Of a DNA stretch of 64,000 bases, positions 1 through 11,071 are shown one piece after another (the first letter of the stretch is position 1; the number at the start of each line of letters is the position of its first letter). The notes below the pieces were generated by a model, which saw only the letters and a list, made by a program, of their open reading frames with translations, ran no database searches and had not been told where the DNA came from. The stretch is from Coniferiporia sulphurascens (lineage: Eukaryota > Basidiomycota > Agaricomycetes > Hymenochaetales > Hymenochaetaceae): positions 310,001 to 374,000 of the forward strand of contig NBBA01000021.1 in NCBI GenBank assembly GCA_002794785.1, given 5' to 3'. The translations under genes were made by a program, and so were the position numbers.

Positions 1-272
1 TCTGAGATTTTGTTACTGACAATTTGGTTCGCCTGTCTTTATCCGTAGTGCGTGTTGGTATTATATAGTAAGGTAGACGTGTCATGCAAATGTCGATTTA
101 TTTAGACTTTCTGGTCCGTGTGAGGTGGGAGGACGTGTATGCACGCTGCCGTAGTACTCCGGCCGATTGGAAAGACACATTCACGCACGTTCCTTGGCGG
201 TACGGCGGTACGGCGTGAAAGAATACAATTGAATTGATATTCTAATAAACAAGACAAAAAAAATAGCCAGTC
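1..272. other. 3' flank of DCTN4, no gene seen
   Basis: The segment lies downstream of the DCTN4 stop codon on the minus strand and would hold its 3' UTR and terminator. No coding region with a recognisable family or plausible exon structure is visible. Confidence 0.5.
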
Positions 273-2317
273 CTAAACGTCCGATCCGGGAGCAGCCGCT
301 GCCAATGCGTCCCCTTCCCGAGGGACGATCGTGCCGAGGCTAACGACGGTGTAGAACGAGAACGTCTTCGTCTCGGGTACGTTCTTCGCCGCACCCGCGC
401 CTCCGCCTGCGCCTGTCCGGGTATTCGCGCGCGCGTCGCGGTCGCGGTCGCCGCCGCCGTCTTCGTCTTGCGGCTCGTCGGAGCGGTACGTGTATGATAT
501 GAGCATGTTGAACTGTGTGTTAGGGGAGTTGTTTAAGATTCTCCGTCGGCGACGAAAAAGAGAAGGGAGGGGAGGGGGAGGCACGTACTTTCACGTCCCC
601 GCGTCCGTCACGCCCGATGACGACTTCCCCGCCTACGACGGTCGTGTTCGCTTTTTTCTCTAGGACGCCGACTGTCTTTGCCTTCCCGCGCCCTGCGCGC
701 TCTTTCGTGGGGCTCGCACCGGCCCCCGTCCCCGCCCCCGAGCGTCCGAGGAGTCCGTCTGCGCCGCCAACGTCGTCGTCGAGCCCGAACATCTCCTCAT
801 CGTCGTCCTCGTACTCCCATGCCTCTGCGAACGCCGCGACGGAGAACGCGGACGTAGGGAGCGAGACTGCGAACGTCGGGCGGCGCGCCTTGGTTGTGCC
901 GTCCGCTGCGGAGTCGTCCGTGTTGGGCGCAGCGGGGAGCTGCTGGCGCTGCACGGCGAGGCGGACCTGGATCGGGTCGTACAATGGGTTCGTCAGTGCT
1001 AGTTGAAAGGGGTACGTCTTCCCTGCGAGCATGGGCGTGCGCCCTGCTGTGCCCTCGTCGTCTCCGCCCTTCTGCGCTGCGGCAGAGAGCGATTTGCGCC
1101 CGGCTGCGCTGGTGCCGGGCTGTGTGCTCGGGAGGCTCACGCTGATGGCGGGCATGTAGTTCGCGGCGACGAGTTTGATTTTGTACCGTACGGATTGAGC
1201 CTTTTGTTCGGGCTTGATAAGGATGTGTCGGCAGGCGGGACAGCGCTTCGTGAGTCTTGAGTGTAAAGGAATCCGGATTGGCTTGAGCTCTCTGTGGCAA
1301 GGGGGAGAGATGTGAGTGCTACCGCAACTTCTGAACGAATTAAACGTAAAACGGCGCACCGCACGTGTAACGACTCGGCCCAGCTACCTGACCATCGTTG
1401 CTCGAGTTTCGACACGTCCGCAGGGGTCTCCAGGTGACGCATGAGCTCTGCATCACCACTCCCACCCGCACCGAGCCCACTCGCGCCGCTTACTTCGACG
1501 CGTGCGCGGTACACGGGCAGGTCGTCCTTGCTCCCGTGGCGTGCCCGGTTTGCACGGCCGCTGCGTAAAGACGGGTTGTGCTTCCCGACACCGGGGATAT
1601 CGCGCGCGAGGGCGGAGGAGGCTGCTGCTGTGAGTGCGTTGACATGTGCGCTGTGCGAGGACGCACTGGGGGTGTGCGAGGCGCTTGGGGCGGCGCGTAG
1701 GAGCGGCTCGAAGAAGTCCTTCAGGCGCTCGAATTCGAGAAACTCGGGTGCGGAGTCTTCGAAGCGCTGTAGCTGCTCTGTGCGGGTTTGCGAACGTGGT
1801 GCGGGTTAAGTAGTGGGGTACGAGCTTACGGGCTAGGCCGGTGGGTTTCTCGAATGTTGTACCGACCTCGGCGGAGTCCCACCTGCAGTTATTGCAGTAC
1901 AGTAGGAAGGGTGGTTCGCCCATGGTTCCGGCTTGAGATGAGGACGAGAGGGCATCTTCATCTGGAGGGTCAGAGGGGACTACAGAGAGTGTATTTCGAC
2001 AGTGTGGGCACTGAAAGCAGTTCCGCGCGCATCTGCGCTTCGTCAATGAAATAATTGTAAAGAGAGTAGAAAACCAAAGAGTACCTGTTACGCTCGGCCC
2101 TGACGCTTGCACTGGGAACCTCGAAAAGACAGTTGGGGCAGTAGTAGCCGCTGACCTCGATGGCTACGCAGCGATTGCAACGCACAGCGTCGCACTCTTC
2201 GCAAAAGAAGAGCATGTGCAGAGGGTGGAAAGATGCAGACGATGACGGCAGATGCGGCGGCGGCGGGACGGGCGCCGCCGACATGCACGAGCAGTAGTAG
2301 CTAATCGTTGCGACCAT
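273..2317 (-). CDS. DCTN4: Dynactin subunit p62 (DCTN4 family), 5 exons
   Basis: Component of the pointed-end complex of dynactin, the cytoplasmic dynein activator that works in retrograde transport and nuclear migration of hyphae. Proposed exons: 2317-2085, 2032-1830, 1777-1360, 1291-589 and 512-273. They join in phase to 1797 bp, or 598 residues. The N-terminal half shows the family's Cys-rich zinc-binding pattern: CEECDAVRCNRC, YYCPNCLFEV, CFQCPHCRNTL, then CNNCRWD, and further on CPACRHILIKPEQKAQ. The C-terminal part ends in the conserved NTTVVGGEVVIGRD and MLISYTYRSDE segments followed by SFYTVVSLGTIV. Start chosen at the ATG just before the first Cys cluster; earlier in-frame sequence is Ser/Thr repeat without homology. 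The third intron's donor is the least certain border. Single copy, sharing a short divergent promoter with TAF6. Confidence 0.9.
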
Positions 2318-2453
2318 GGTCGTTGTCGTTGTCGAGGTCGATGTGCTCAAAGTCCGAGCGAGAGACGCGTTGTGTGCACGCACGCGCCTGCTCCGATCAG
2401 CCACAACGTTCGTCCCGACCAACCACCGACACAAAACATAAAACACCCAGAAA
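2318..2453. promoter_or_regulatory. Divergent promoter between DCTN4 and TAF6
   Basis: Only 136 bp separate the two start codons, which face away from each other, so both 5' UTRs and core promoters must share this stretch. No TATAAA box is visible. A shared, housekeeping-type bidirectional promoter is inferred from the geometry. Confidence 0.6.
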
Positions 2454-4123
2454 ATGAGCAAGCAAAAAGCAAAGGCACAAAATCAGAATACAGGAATCTA
2501 TAAGCCTGAATCTATACGGGTAAAGCTACTGGATGTTCAGTCGACTCTTGTCCTGACATTATTGTACGCAGGATGTCGCAGAGTCGCTGGGCATAAACAA
2601 CCTTTCTGACGCCATTGCATCTGCGCTGGCGAGCGACGTCGAGTACAGGATACACCAAGTAGTTGAGGTGCGCATGTCTTACGGCTGGCAACGAAAATAA
2701 TAGCACTCATGCGATCCACAGGAAGCCTCTCGATTCAGCAGGCACGCCCGCCGCACGACCATGACGACGTCGGACATCGACCAGGCGTTGCGCGTGCTCA
2801 ACATAGAGCCTCTGTATGGCCATTCCCCGCACAACCCACCGACCTTCCGGCGTGCGCTGCCGTATCCGTCTGCACCCGCCGCGGGTCCAGTGTATTTCGT
2901 CGAGGACGAGGAGATCGACTTCGAGCGCGTATTGCGCGAAGAAAAGATCCCTCTCCCGCGACCCGCGAGCTGGACTGCGCACTGGCTGGCAGTTGAGGGT
3001 GTGCAGCCGCTCATCCCCGAAAACCCACTCGCAGTGCCTCGCGATGCCGAGCCCGACATTGCGTCCGCGAAGCTGGCGACTCCCCCACGCACAGGCACGC
3101 AGTTCCCTCCGACGCCCCCGTCGCCATCGAGGCACACAGCATCGTTCTCTTCGAACAAGCCGAACCAGCTTCTGGTGAAGCAGGTGCTTTCCCGAGAGCT
3201 CCAACTGTACTACACTCGGCTCACCTCGACGCTTATGCCGCCGACCGACGACGCGAGGAAGGCAGCGGCGCTTTCCAGTCTCAGAAACGATGCCGGTCTG
3301 CAGACTCTCCTGCCCTATCTCGTCAAATGGATTGGGGATGGGGTCGTGGCCATACTCAGAGACACGACTCCGACGGAAAGCGATGGTCGGGCGCTGGAAG
3401 TGTACCTGGAGGTTATTGGTGCTTTACTGGACAACAACACGCTTTTCGTCGAACCATACGTAAGTTTGTAAACTTCGGTCATATATTTTCCCGTCATACT
3501 CACGAGCCTTAATAGCTGCACCAAATGTTACCTCCGCTTCTGTCCATCCTCCTGCACTCCTCGCACCCGTCTTCCAACTCGACGCATCTGCGAATCGCGG
3601 CATCGCAGATCCTCTCGCACCTGCTGACACAGCACTCGACAACTTATCCATCTCTCGCACCACGCATCATGAAGACGTTACTCGTAGCATTGCTTTCCCC
3701 GGAGAAGAGCAAGGGTACGCGCGAGGGCGCCGTGCGTGGGCTCGCTGGCGTCGGCAAGGAGGCCGTGCGCAAGGGACTTATGGAAGGAGGTGGTGCGCGC
3801 TTGATCGGCGCTGAATGCAATTCCGCGGATAGCGTTCAGCTCGTCGTTGCAGTTACCGTACGTGATTTTTTTTTCCTCTGCAGACCACGAGTTTATGCTA
3901 AAAAAAAAACTTTTTTAAGGACGCCTTCCGAATATTGGCCCCCCCATCTGCTACGCAGCCTAGACCGCTGAATCCCTCAGATCCAGTTGATGCAGCGCTC
4001 ATGAAGGAGTTGTCCGCCGTCATGGGACCTTTCTTCGCCGCACGTGTGTCGCCAGATGCCGACTGGGCAAGAGGACTGATTGCGGGAGAAGCTGCAAGTA
4101 ACGGGACTCCGATGGAGATTTAG
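2454..4123 (+). CDS. TAF6: TBP-associated factor 6 (TAF6), 5 exons
   Basis: Shared subunit of TFIID and SAGA, acting in the nucleus in promoter recognition by RNA polymerase II. Proposed exons: 2454-2519, 2572-2667, 2722-3459, 3516-3857 and 3920-4123. They join in frame to 1446 bp, or 481 residues. Residues about 15-80 form the histone fold: IYKPESIRDVAESLGI, then the helix with DVEYRIHQVVEEA, then MTTSDIDQALRVLNIEPLYG. The middle region (about 185-400) matches the TAF6 HEAT-like domain, with LLVKQVLSRELQLYYTRLTS and LLPYLVKWI. The first two exons are 22 and 32 codons and were found by splicing; a start at the downstream ATG (2761) would lose most of the histone fold. All introns have GT..AG borders and lengths of 52-62 bp. 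Confidence 0.92.
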
Positions 4124-4671
4124 ACCCGCCAGGTCCTTCGTCTCTGGTCTTTTTGCATCACACACTATCTGCTCATGTTTCATGTTTTACTGTAGCTCTA
4201 GACTAGGTATACCCTATTGGTATTGCGTTTATTTAAGCGGAACTCGACCGCAGCTGCCGGCATTTTCTTCCGCGACTTAAAAGGCGACTGTATGTATGAA
4301 TCGGAGAGGTTTAACGAAAACTGCAAAATTTCACATTGTAAAAACACGGAGGGAGATGCCCCGTAAAATCAAGTGCATAGGCGGAGAATTTAACCAACAG
4401 ATCGATGACAACGACCCAAAAAAAACACCACAACCCTCAGACGAATCGCGATTTTATTGCTTTGTAACCCTGTGGCCTATTTTTTAATTACAATGTGAGT
4501 AACTTCATATTGAATTTTGCTTCTGTCTGCACGAGATCTTTTATGCAAGAATGAAGGCGACCCAAATAGCATTTGGCTGACTCGACCTTATTGCAGAATA
4601 TAGAACTCGTTTGTATGTTAGAGCGCAACGACTTAGTCAAATCTACAAGCCAGAACCAACCCCCGACTCAT
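4124..4671. other. Intergenic, convergent 3' ends
   Basis: Lies between the 3' end of TAF6 and the 3' end of the AsaB-like pseudogene, so both would terminate here. I see no gene, RNA or repeat in it. Confidence 0.5.
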
Positions 4672-5599
4672 TCACTCCAAGTCGGACACGAGCGCTCTCA
4701 CTTCGATCGACTGTCTCTTCTGCGCACTCCCGAGGCTCGACGAATCAACGAACGCGGTGTGCGGCGACAGGCGCGCTTTGCTTTCGTCCGAGTCAGAGCG
4801 CTTGATTAGCGTCACGGCGTCCGGCCGCTGGTCGCTCAGGTAGTGCCACTGCATCTTCGGGCTGTACTTGACCGAAAATGTGCTACCGATACGGTCTAGA
4901 TAGATGAGGCACACGGGAACGAGGTTGCGCGAGACGTCGAGTCTGCGCGAGTCTGCGGCTGGACGCGGCTTGATTGGACGCCAGGCATTGATGATACAGA
5001 CAAGCCCCTTCAGGAGTCGCTCCGCATACTCTCCCAAGTGCCTGTGCACATGCGCGACTGACGCGTCGAATGTCTGGTCTATATGGACGCGCTCCTGGGA
5101 ATCACAGTACGGTTCTTGAAAAGCTCGATAATTCACGATATTGCTCACGACGGGTCCGCGGATATGCCTATTACCCTCTGGCGCATCAATGTGATTGCGT
5201 CTGGTCAACAGATACGCCTATCACCACCGATGTGCGCACTTAATACATATCCTCCTGGATCACCTGATCGTTCGATTGAATATGAAAATACGCCTCGCGC
5301 CGGGAGCTCCTCAACTTCCTTGTAAAACGCACCGTGTGGATACGCTCCTCTCGACAAATCCCATCTTTTCTCTTGTGTGCTTCACGAACTGGAAACCTGT
5401 CGTGTTGAGGCTGACGGAATCTTCCTTACCGCGCACGTCGTGGATGACCACGGAGCGATACTCTTTGCCGAGGTTTTGACTCCGGAGTCCCTGCTTGCGG
5501 TTTCTCTACGTATTGGAATGGCTTTCCGTTGCAGATGGGGGCGTAGAAGTTGAGAGATGTGGGTAGATCATACGGAACGGGTGCTTCGACAGTGGTCAT
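4672..5599 (-). pseudogene. AsaB-like oxygenase, decayed copy
   Basis: Fifth member of the AsaB/CmcJ-like (GA4 desaturase-related) family in this window. It keeps the ATG (5599-5597), a recognisable first exon (MTTVEAPVPYDLPTSLNFY), the short second exon (RRNHIDAPEGNRHI) and a third exon ending at the same position as the intact copies, with HIDQTF, PHTAF and RQSIEVRALV still present. Exon 1 is broken by at least two frameshifts, one near the GTPES segment and another after FQFVKHT. Exon 3 lacks several residues around the conserved NPVAHRPLA segment. Divergence from the other copies is the highest in the set, so it is probably the oldest loss. Confidence 0.85.
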
Positions 5600-5904
5600 T
5601 GTCGGGGATTGATATGTGTCGGTGGCGAGTGCTATTTCGCTAAGACGGGCCTCTCAACAACTATTTGGTGCTGCCATCTGAATGAGCTTGATCTGCGTAA
5701 TGTCTTACATTCGTAATGCAACTTTTAAAATTGCTTGCTCTGCAAGGCACGGGAACATGGGTTGATCTCATGCATGACTCAGCAGACTAGGTCATAACCT
5801 ACTGCCGGTAATTTATACTACGAGAATACCATCAATATTGGTTGACCGTCGATAATGTTTTAACGACAACCCGTAGTGAAAGTAACGTTACTCAGGTCTT
5901 GAAC
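5600..5904. other. Intergenic between AsaB-like pseudogene and inverted duplication
   Basis: The 5' flank of the pseudogene on the minus strand. No coding region is visible; the sequence is not part of the inverted duplication, whose homology starts at about 5905. Confidence 0.4.
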
Positions 5905-6499
5905 TTAATTATATTCGGAGCGCCTCAGAGAAGCGCTCTTCTATCCAGTTCTATCTCCATTACAACATTTCTACAAGTTATGAGCCTTGGTCCTAAACTC
6001 TACCGCTAGGCATCTGTTTTGAACTCTACTCTCTCTGACGAAATGACAGAATCACAATCACAAGCTTTAGAAGATGCCCGGCAAGATACTAGTACACATC
6101 GAACCCCTCAAGGGAGAAGAAAACTACGCGTCTTGGGAAACCAACATCATAGACATTTTACAGAAACTCAAGTTATGACACCACGTCGATTTCACGGCTT
6201 ACGGCAGCCGATACGGCGATCATCGAAGATGAATACGAAGCATGGAAGAAGGCGGACGACCAAATGGTCCATGCACTACGAGTTCCCCCAATTTCCCTCA
6301 TTCACGATAGTCACAATATTTATAATCTCGCTTGTTCTTGAGGCCTGGTCGAGTCAGCATACAAAACGTAAAACAACACAAAAAATACGGCATTGAACGC
6401 ATGACTAAACAAATCTATCCAGGACTGCCCGAAGAAATGTAGAGAAAGCGAGAATTACGGGGTTAATATAATTAGCCCGAAGTTTGTTTGCCAAGTAGT

Positions 6500-7455
6500 C
6501 TAATCGCAGAATGTGATGCTAAGGTCGACCTGAGTAACGTATGTCGTGAGCGGCCATTTCGTTGCAAAAAACCAAGCATTCAACTTACATTGTCAACCTG
6601 ACAAGCGACCTGAACATGCGTGTCATCAGGCTTGAAGAAGGCCGTGGGGCAATCGGCACTGGTGCCTGTGGGGAATAAAATACATGAACATCACTCCACG
6701 TAAATCAGAAAAGTATACGCACAGTCGGCTCCAGCTCCATCGCAACCGTTGTAGTAGCTTGAAAGTTTTATGAGCAAGCACTTAAAAGTATAATATAACC
6801 GTGGATAATTTACCCAAATCCACTGGTCACCGAGAATGCGTGACTGGCAACAAACGTGTGAGTATCGTGTCAATAGAAAATGCTGATGAAGTAACATACG
6901 GAGGGATCAAGGAAATATCAGTGCTTGACCCAGAGCCCGCAGTAGTCGGGTTCTTCAGCGTCGTCTCAATAAGGGTGCAGCCCTCGCCGTTGAAGCCACA
7001 TGAGCCTTTGAAATCACGCAAAGTAACATTAGTAAAGAAATTCAATAAGACCCGGGGGAGCTTCGTGGTAGGACTACTAGTATAGTCTCACCTGTCTGGA
7101 GATAACTATTTATTGAAAAAGTGAGAATATTGTTTACTCCGCTTGGACTCTGAGACTTACGCTATGGCGGCAACAAGAGGACCATTAATGGTCACAGTTG
7201 AACCAGTAGACAGGACATTCGCGCCCTGGATGAGCGTCGGCTGAAAGGACAAATCTCATGAGTGATGTTTAGCCTTGTCCGGGAATTGCTAGGACTTACG
7301 GTTCCCTTTCCGCATCTGTACGATGGAGACAGTCAGGAGATGCAGTCGTTATATTCTGTGTATACGACGTACTTGTTGACGAAAGAAACCGTGTGCGACT
7401 CGGCGTGGGCACCGATGACAGCGAGGGCAACAATTGACAGGATGATGGAGAACAT
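6500..7455 (-). CDS. Small secreted Cys-rich 'glycopeptide' family protein (copy A)
   Basis: Member of an agaricomycete-restricted family of roughly 140-residue secreted proteins often annotated as 'glycopeptide'; function unknown. The ATG is 7455-7453 and the TAG 6502-6500. Spliced through six or more short introns it gives a signal peptide (MFSIILSIVALAVIGAHA), then ESHTVSFVNKCGKGTPTL, a Gly/Ser core (SCGFNGEGCTLIETTLKN), HAFSVTSGFG, YYNGCDGAGADC and a C terminus VDLSITFCD. About eight Cys are spread over the mature part, suggesting disulfides. All splice borders seen are intact and the frame is open. It lies in the left arm of the inverted duplication and is nearly identical in structure to copy B at 58.8 kb. 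Confidence 0.75.
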
Positions 7456-8603
7456 TTCTGAAAGATGATCGAGTACAAGCTCTGAAGTGGGGACTTGGTT
7501 TGCTGCACTTACAGGAGCTTTGTGCGTCCTATTTATCCTGTCGGTTTGTTTGTTCAGGTTGAGAATAATGCCATGTCAAACACACTAAAACCGCGGGCCG
7601 TGTAGGACGGCGAAGCATCAAGTCACTAACTCATCCTTAGCGTGAATCGGAGGATGCAGTCCCATCTCTGTACACTTTCAAGTTGATCAGATGTTTTGTT
7701 GGCACGAGAAGCGCCACATATTCCGCTCGCCGGGATTAAACATACTCAACTAGTCTTGTTTTGACATGGCAGCGTGAAAGAAGCCGCTGGCTCTCTGAGT
7801 GACATGCATCATGATGGCTGAATGTCCGCATGAAACCTGTACGCTGTCAGCAATGCACAAAAGAATACCACAAGTAGTATTTCCCTCCGCATTTCGAGAA
7901 CAGACTCGAAGCCTGAGTTGCTGTTTCGAAAACCACGAAACCGCCGCGTGACGGCTCTTTGTTCGACAACAACTACTTACCGAGCACATACTGCCTCTTG
8001 ATGTCCCAAAAATAACTTGAAGGCCCACAGAAGCCTGGGGAGGAGCTAAAGTCATTCCAAGTGACTGAGCATAGTATGCCGAAGCTCGGGACATGTATAG
8101 TGAACACAACCCCACGTGATCTCAACGCGCTTTAAGTATAAGCGGAGTCCAATATTGGAACTCGAAAACATTCACGAATCACAGGTAGTGCGTGTTCATC
8201 AGGAAAGAGACATCACGGCAACGGGTATACAACTCAAAATACACCGAGAGTGAGCTGTAAGACCTATTAGGGGCGTAAAGCAGCAAATACGCACCTTCCT
8301 CTCTGGATCGAAGACAGGTCGATTATTTGCTGGCACGAGGAACGCAACAGAAATTTTGCACCGGAAGTAGAGCATATTCAACCATCCTTGTTCTGACGTG
8401 ACCGCGTGAGAGCAGATTGACGGTCCGCTGCAAGCGGTGAATTCATGATCGCCGGGAGAAGGCATCAATTGATGGGCGAAGATCCGGACGAAACCCGTAT
8501 ATTAATAAACATTTGTCGAAAGAGTTGATCTCAGCATAGAAAGTCAGAATAAAGTCTTCTGTCTACACTCTCGGGTTTCTGTGAAATAAACTTGCCAGTG
8601 GAG
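7456..8603. repeat. Non-coding 5' flank of glycopeptide unit, repeated elsewhere
   Basis: This stretch upstream of glycopeptide copy A has recognisable relatives upstream of copies B, C and D (about 57.7-58.7, 60.9-61.3 and 62.1-62.8 kb). Short open frames in it are not conserved between copies and are shadows. Likely the promoter region of the gene family, with the sequence ggataaata about 75-100 bp before the start codon of the copies as a candidate TATA-like element. Confidence 0.5.
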
Positions 8604-8928
8604 TAGTGTTGGGATATATCGGCGGTATACCCGGGCCGCCGATACAAAGGTATATCGGTGGTACTTACGTTTCTACCGCGGGGAGACCGATAGTTTCGAC
8701 GGTAGTGACGTACGTAGATCCTGTGTCGATTATAAATGCACGGGGATGTTTCAGACAGTACAGTAGTTAAAACAAACTAAAGCGACTAGATGCAGCACTA
8801 GCTGATTCCATTTCACTAAGTCCGATTAGGTCCGGTTTTTTTAATTCCCCACTTGGCTAAAACGTACAGTCGATATTGAGTATCGACGGTACGGGTAGAG
8901 AAAATCTCCCCGCGCTAGCCCAACACTG
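8604..8928. mobile_element. hAT-like MITE (left-arm copy)
   Basis: Non-coding 325 bp element with terminal inverted repeats: tagtgttggg at one end and cccaacactg at the other, the hallmark CAGTGTTGGG-type end of hAT transposons. It is flanked by 8-bp direct repeats, cagtggag (8596-8603) and cggtggat (8929-8936, two mismatches). No transposase is encoded. A copy sits at the same place in the right arm (57340-57647), and an empty site CTCCACTG exists at 60874-60881. Confidence 0.8.
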
Positions 8929-9330
8929 CGGTGGATTCACTGTTAGTCATTCTACGACAATGCATTTGCCGAGGACATGCTACCCTTTGATTCCCTAGAA
9001 ATAACTTGAATTTAAGTGATGAGAGAAGAGACACGTCCGTACATTGCCATTCCGATGACTGGGCCACTGGCATAAGTACCTCTACCGAGTTGTGTGTATG
9101 CAGCTTCACGTAACTTCGACGCGCCTCGGAGAGTAGGCGGAGTCCAAGGTCGGAAAACACTAGCCGGAGGCTGATAAATACCTGAAATTCACAAGTACTG
9201 TATGTTTGTCAGGTAATAATACATAGCGATGTCGCATATATTGTTTACAATAGTATAACGTACAGATATAAAGATTATGCACTAAAAATACACTGAGAAT
9301 AGGCCGTAACCTGTAGTTTGAAGTGACCGA

Positions 9331-9633
9331 ATCCAGTAGCGGCGCTGGCAGTCCCGGGAAAGCGCGCCAGACCTAGTGAATTATCGGACCGCAGGTGGGT
9401 TGTGGTCGAATCCAATAGCGGCGGCAGCCTCAAAAGAGCGCGCCGGACCTAAAGTGGATTATTGGGTTGTAGGTGGATAGTGATCTAATCCAGCAGCGGC
9501 GTCAGCCCCAGGAGAGCGCGCCGAACATAAGCTGGATTAAAGGACCGTAGTTGGGTGGTGGTCGAATCCAGTAGCGGCGGCAGCCCCAGAGGAGTGCGCC
9601 GGACCTAGACTGAATTATTGGATCGTGAATGGG
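9331..9633. repeat. Minisatellite, about 4 units of 77 bp
   Basis: Four imperfect direct units, each holding a core like gaatccagtagcggcggc followed by gcgcgccggacct and ggattattgg. The unit period is roughly 77 bp. The same array occurs in reverse orientation at 52561-52848, inside the inverted duplication. Confidence 0.8.
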
Positions 9634-10734
9634 TAATTTGGGGTATATGCTGAAGGCAGGAGACTCGCGTTTAGGAGCTCGTTGCCCGTAAAACTGGCGC
9701 TCCCAAGAACAGAACATGAAATGGAGTGGCAGGTCGTCAGAAAACATTTCCCTGACCCTTGCCAGTGGCAGCGCGTCGTGCACATAGAGTTACTCGCTCA
9801 TCTCCAATTGGTGTATATGGGAGAGCTAGGGTCTGAAAGCAGGAGGCTGAACCAGGATTCTCCAAGGTATGGACGTGTTAAAGAAAGGCTTCGAAGTTCA
9901 ACTGGGCTGACTGTCTTCGGTGTCGACGCTGAGATATCAGGAACAAAATGTTGGACGAAGAAAACCGCGCAGAAGAGGCAGGCCAGAAGAAGGCGGGTCG
10001 GGGGTTATATCGTTACCTCAGAGGGTGGCATGTAGTCGGTGTGGGGGGGGAGAAGGAGCTTATGTCGAGCAGAAGATAACGTTCGTTTCTGCGAGTGGTG
10101 AGCAGAAAGAAAAAATCGAACGAGAAACGGGTATCACGGCAGCGAGTGGCTGCAGAATGGAAAGGCAAGATGGAAAGGGGACTCGAAGGGGTCGACATTC
10201 GAGGGTATATGTCCAATGGAGTGGCGAAGATGCGGTAATTGGCGATAGGAATAGGGCGGGGGTATATGGGTATACTGTGAAAACCAAGGACTGTGGAAGC
10301 TAAAATAGAAGAAAGAGGGGTGATGGAGAAACGGGATAAGGATCGTGGGGGGTTGTGGCCGGGAAAAGAGCGATGGAAAAGATGCGGATTTTGATGTAAC
10401 GGCCCGGGAGTGCTGGCGCCGCGGAGGTTGTGTCGGTGTGGAGAAGAGAGTGATCAGGACAAGAAAGCGCGTGTTGGAAGGTGTTGCCGAAAATGGGATT
10501 TCGGCGGGTATATCCGGCTGGTGGCTGGAGTGGGAGGCGAGGAGGTATAGAGCGAGGGAGCCCTTGGGAGTTAGGGGAAGTGGGGATCGTTGTCAAGAGG
10601 TCAAGAGGAATGCAATGAAAAAATGCGGATTATAAAGTAGCGGCCCGGGAGTGCTGGCACCGCGAAGGTTGTGTCGGTATGGAGAAGAAGGGGGTGATCT
10701 GGACAAAGGGGATGCGGATTGAAGATGGTGGATG
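9634..10734. repeat. Non-coding repeat-rich segment with a two-copy ~100 bp repeat
   Basis: Two direct copies, about 10373-10475 and 10618-10720, share atgcggatt, cggcccgggagtgctgg and gaggttgtgtcggt. The whole stretch is mirrored at about 51470-52530. The open frames here differ between the two arms and read as chance ORFs in G-rich DNA. Confidence 0.6.
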
Positions 10735-10915
10735 GAGTGGTGGGAGGAGAGTGAGGAGGAGGAGGAGGAGGAGGAAGAAGAGAAGGAAGAGGGGGAAGAA
10801 AGGGGAGGGGGAAGAAAGGGGAGGGGGAAGAAAGGGGAAGGGGAAGAGGAGGAGGAAGGAGAGGGGGAAGAGAGGGAAGAGGGAGGAGGAGGAAAATAAG
10901 AGTTGTCCGATAGCG
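10735..10915. repeat. Polypurine tract (GGA/GAA-rich), about 180 bp
   Basis: Nearly uninterrupted purine run on the plus strand made of gga, gaa and ggggaag motifs, including three copies of aaaggggagggggaag-like words. Its complement is at about 51290-51440. Such tracts can form triplex DNA and cause replication stalling; no coding meaning. Confidence 0.85.
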
Positions 10916-11071
10916 AAATAGAATGAAAAGAGGCAGCCTTTTATGCCATTTGGCTCTAATAAGAGGCTGACACGAAATTCGCTCACCACTCCCAGCCCCA
11001 TCACTGTCGGCCCACCACAAACCTTCCCTTTGCCAGCCTCATTATGTCAGCCCTTCTTGGTGCCAGCCCGG

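Larger units (their letters stand above)
5905..11071. repeat. Inverted segmental duplication, left arm
   Basis: The whole segment is matched in reverse orientation by about 51111-60330. Matching landmarks in order: the stretch ending in gagccttggt near 5981, the glycopeptide gene, the hAT-like MITE, the minisatellite, the two-copy tgcggatt..cggcccgggagtgctgg repeat, the GGA-rich tract and the gtgccagccc end point. The left arm is 5.2 kb. The right arm is 9.2 kb because of a later retroelement insertion. Outside the two end points the flanks differ. Confidence 0.9.

Noticed and set aside
6019..6396. 125-codon open frame starting MNSTLSDEMTESQSQ
   Set aside because: A relative exists in the other arm, but there it is split by a stop and frameshift and lies downstream of the glycopeptide gene. 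No family match; treated as non-coding flank.
9331..9633. CRISPR-like array from the regularly spaced repeats
   Set aside because: The units are 77-bp direct repeats without distinct spacers, in a eukaryotic genome; a minisatellite.
10601..11020. Pro/Leu/Ser-rich frames and their counterparts at 51.2-51.6 kb
   Set aside because: They come from reading the polypyrimidine tract in several frames at once, with indels between the two arms that shift frames freely.
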